From the NCBI RefSeq assembly GCF_900095265.1, contig NZ_LT607664.1:107822-157937 (forward strand): a DNA stretch of 50,116 nucleotides, written 5' to 3'. A program made the position numbers and the translations under genes. The notes beneath the pieces are model-generated. The model saw only the letters and a program-made list of their open reading frames with translations, was not told the DNA's origin and did no database searches. Source of the DNA: Janthinobacterium sp. UMAB-56. GTDB lineage: Bacteria; Pseudomonadota; Gammaproteobacteria; Burkholderiales; Burkholderiaceae_D. Positions 48,359 to 50,116 of the stretch are shown here, piece after piece. The first letter of the stretch is position 1; each line of letters opens with the position of its first letter.

Positions 48359-49939
48359 ATGTCCCAATATCAAGACGACATCAAGGCTGTTGCCGGTTTG
48401 AAAGAGCAACAAGGTAGCGCATGGAACGCCATCAATCCCGAGTCCGCCGCCCGCATGCGCGCCCAGAACAAGTTCAAGACCGGCCTGGACATCGCCCGCT
48501 ACACGGCCAAGATCATGCGCAACGACATGGCTGCCTACGATGCGGACACATCCAAGTACACGCAATCGCTCGGTTGCTGGCATGGTTTCATCGGTCAACA
48601 GAAGATGATCTCGATCAAGAAACACTTCAACAGCACCGACCGCCGCTACCTCTACCTGTCCGGCTGGATGGTTGCCGCCTTACGCTCCGAGTTCGGCCCG
48701 CTGCCAGACCAGTCCATGCATGAAAAAACCGCCGTCACCAGCTTGATCCGTGAACTCTACACTTTCCTGCGCCAGGCCGATGCCCGCGAACTGGGCGGCC
48801 TGTTCCGCCAGCTGGACGCCGCGCAGGGTGCTGACAAGCAAGCCATCCAGGCCAAGATCGACGGCCACATCACCCACGTCGTGCCCATCATCGCCGACAT
48901 CGACGCCGGTTTCGGCAATGCGGAAGCAACGTACCTGCTGGCAAAACAGTTCATCGAAGCGGGCGCCTGCTGCATCCAGATCGAAAACCAGGTATCCGAC
49001 GAGAAACAATGCGGCCACCAGGACGGTAAAGTCACGGTGCCGCACGAAGACTTCCTGGCCAAGATCCGCGCCATCCGCTACGCCTTTTTGGAACTGGGCG
49101 TGGACGACGGCATCATCGTCGCCCGCACCGATTCGCTGGGCGCCGGCCTGACCAAGCAGATCGCCGTCACCAATGAACCAGGCGACCTGGGCGACCAATA
49201 CAATTCCTTCCTCGACTGCGAAGAAGTGTCGGCCGACGCGCTGGGTAATGGCGACGTCATCATCAAGCGCGAAGGCAAGCTGCTGCGTCCAAAACGCCTG
49301 CCAAGCAACCTGTTCCAATTCCGCGCCGGTACGGGCGAAGAGCGTTGCGTGCTCGACTGCATCACCTCGCTGCAAAACGGCGCCGACCTGCTGTGGATCG
49401 AAACGGAAAAACCGCATATCGCGCAAATCGGCGGCATGGTCAGCGAAATCCGCAAGGTCATCCCGAACGCCAAGCTGGTGTACAACAACAGCCCATCGTT
49501 CAACTGGACCCTGAACTTCCGCCAGCAGGTGTATGACATCATGAAGGCCGACGGCAAGGACGTGTCCGCCTACGACCGCGCCCAGCTGATGAGCGTGGAA
49601 TACGATCAGACGGAATTGGCGATCACGGCCGACGAGAAAATCCGCACCTTCCAGGCCGACTCGGCCCGCGAAGCCGGCATCTTCCATCACCTGATCACCC
49701 TGCCGACCTACCACACGGCCGCCTTGTCGACCGACAACCTGGCCAAGGAATACTTCGGTGAGCAAGGCATGCTGGGCTACGTGGCCGGCGTGCAGCGCAA
49801 GGAAATCCGCCAGGGCATCGCCTGCGTGAAACATCAAAACATGTCCGGCTCGGACATCGGCGACGATCACAAGGATTACTTCAGCGGCGAAGCGGCGCTG
49901 AAGGCGGCTGGTAAAGACAACACCATGAATCAGTTCTGA
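48359..49939 (+). CDS. aceA: Isocitrate lyase
   Basis: A 526-residue isocitrate lyase that splits isocitrate into succinate and glyoxylate, the entry step of the glyoxylate shunt used on acetate and fatty acids. The length and the active-site loop KQCGHQDGK (Cys218) put it in the long bacterial/fungal-like subfamily rather than the E. coli type. Other landmarks: SLGCWHGFIGQQKM, PIIADIDAGFGNAEAT, IEDQ-type ENQVSDE and WIETEKP. TAGGAG lies about seven bases before the ATG. Monocistronic; malate synthase is not in the window. Confidence 0.97.
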   Translation: MSQYQDDIKAVAGLKEQQGSAWNAINPESAARMRAQNKFKTGLDIARYTAKIMRNDMAAYDADTSKYTQSLGCWHGFIGQQKMISIKKHFNSTDRRYLYLSGWMVAALRSEFGPLPDQSMHEKTAVTSLIRELYTFLRQADARELGGLFRQLDAAQGADKQAIQAKIDGHITHVVPIIADIDAGFGNAEATYLLAKQFIEAGACCIQIENQVSDEKQCGHQDGKVTVPHEDFLAKIRAIRYAFLELGVDDGIIVARTDSLGAGLTKQIAVTNEPGDLGDQYNSFLDCEEVSADALGNGDVIIKREGKLLRPKRLPSNLFQFRAGTGEERCVLDCITSLQNGADLLWIETEKPHIAQIGGMVSEIRKVIPNAKLVYNNSPSFNWTLNFRQQVYDIMKADGKDVSAYDRAQLMSVEYDQTELAITADEKIRTFQADSAREAGIFHHLITLPTYHTAALSTDNLAKEYFGEQGMLGYVAGVQRKEIRQGIACVKHQNMSGSDIGDDHKDYFSGEAALKAAGKDNTMNQF

Positions 49940-49962
49940 GTTTTTGGTTTGGCTGTAGAGTG

Positions 49963-49990
49963 AAAAAAACCCGCTTCGGCGGGTTTTTTT
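49963..49990 (+). terminator. Terminator after aceA
   Basis: AACCCGC-TTCG-GCGGGTT flanked by an A-run on the left and a seven-T run on the right; the symmetry would also serve leftward transcription. Confidence 0.93.
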
Positions 49991-50116
49991 GCGTTTGCAC
50001 GTTGCGAGAGGGGGATTCAAATCATGGCTGGTAACGCGTATGGGGGGCTGATTTGTAAGCGTCAAGCCAGCGCCGTCTTGAGCCCGTCAATGAATCAGAA
50101 GATGATGGCATCACAC
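49991..50116. other. Right edge of the window, no assignable gene
   Basis: On the minus strand one frame is open from the edge to a stop at 50022-50024 and could be the last 30 codons of a leftward gene, but it shows no recognisable sequence. No gene is called. Confidence 0.3.

Noticed and set aside
48680..50065. 461-codon minus-strand ORF opposite aceA
   Set aside because: Crosses the aceA terminator and is antisense to an essential-looking conserved gene.
50024..50116. End of a leftward gene at the right edge
   Set aside because: The frame is open but too short and unlike any family I know.
1..50116. tRNA genes, rRNA, insertion sequences, prophage, CRISPR arrays, attachment sites
   Set aside because: No cloverleaf with CCA end, no transposase or integrase, no regularly spaced repeats of 25-40 bp were seen.

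Overview
The window is high-GC (roughly 60-65 %), densely coded chromosomal DNA. The gene families suggest a betaproteobacterium of the Burkholderiales, most like Oxalobacteraceae (Janthinobacterium, Duganella or Massilia). That placement is inferred from family resemblance and codon style; no rRNA marker is present. I saw no tRNA, rRNA, insertion sequence, prophage or CRISPR array.

Layout. (1) 1-9.9 kb is mostly housekeeping: the end of an MFS exporter gene, a DUF1345 membrane protein, an HPF/RaiA ribosome-associated protein, a cNMP-binding/GGDEF diguanylate cyclase, a DUF5610 protein, exonuclease I (sbcB) convergent with pyrF, a LemA-TPM-TPM operon and an SDR oxidoreductase. (2) 9.9-13.4 kb is sparse. 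It holds a structured intergenic region with two strong plus-strand terminators and a run of perfect hairpins (candidate small RNA), a VanZ-like protein, an M24-peptidase-fold protein that has lost most metal ligands and is preceded by an overlapping 28-codon ORF, and two apparently frameshifted gene remnants. (3) 13.4-18.5 kb has an LLM flavin oxidoreductase, an MFS carrier, a secreted M28 aminopeptidase and an HDOD protein. (4) 18.5-24.5 kb is a nucleoside-uptake locus: a BMP-type ABC transporter (ATPase, two permeases, binding protein) divergent from a Tsx-like outer-membrane channel. (5) 24.7-32.1 kb has gluQRS, a TonB-dependent receptor, and a soluble multi-PAS hybrid histidine kinase whose end overlaps a class A beta-lactamase gene. 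(6) 32.1-42.9 kb is entirely minus strand: DUF695, a secreted protein of unknown family, an HEXXH lipoprotein, a PHB-depolymerase-type esterase, a second TonB receptor, an alpha/beta hydrolase and a TetR regulator, then a MarR-GNAT fusion, a small unknown protein and a lipoprotein with five PKD-like repeats. (7) 43.2-50.1 kb has three small proteins (one unknown, DUF1993, duplicated DUF1566), an SDR lacking its catalytic Tyr, an MHS-type MFS carrier, an isochorismatase-fold protein with Cys replaced by Ser, and isocitrate lyase (aceA) behind an elaborate promoter.

How the parts work together. The Tsx-like pore and BMP ABC system form a two-membrane nucleoside import route. The TetR gene, the hydrolase, the TonB receptor and the secreted esterase look like a regulated system for taking up and cleaving an ester or lipid-like substrate. 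The same 16-bp palindrome lies in the tetR leader and exactly fills the -35/-10 spacer of the hydrolase promoter, and a perfect 27-bp inverted repeat covers the start region. The most unusual items are this paired operator architecture, the kinase/beta-lactamase overlap, the three enzyme-fold proteins with altered catalytic residues, and the structured RNA-like region near 10 kb.
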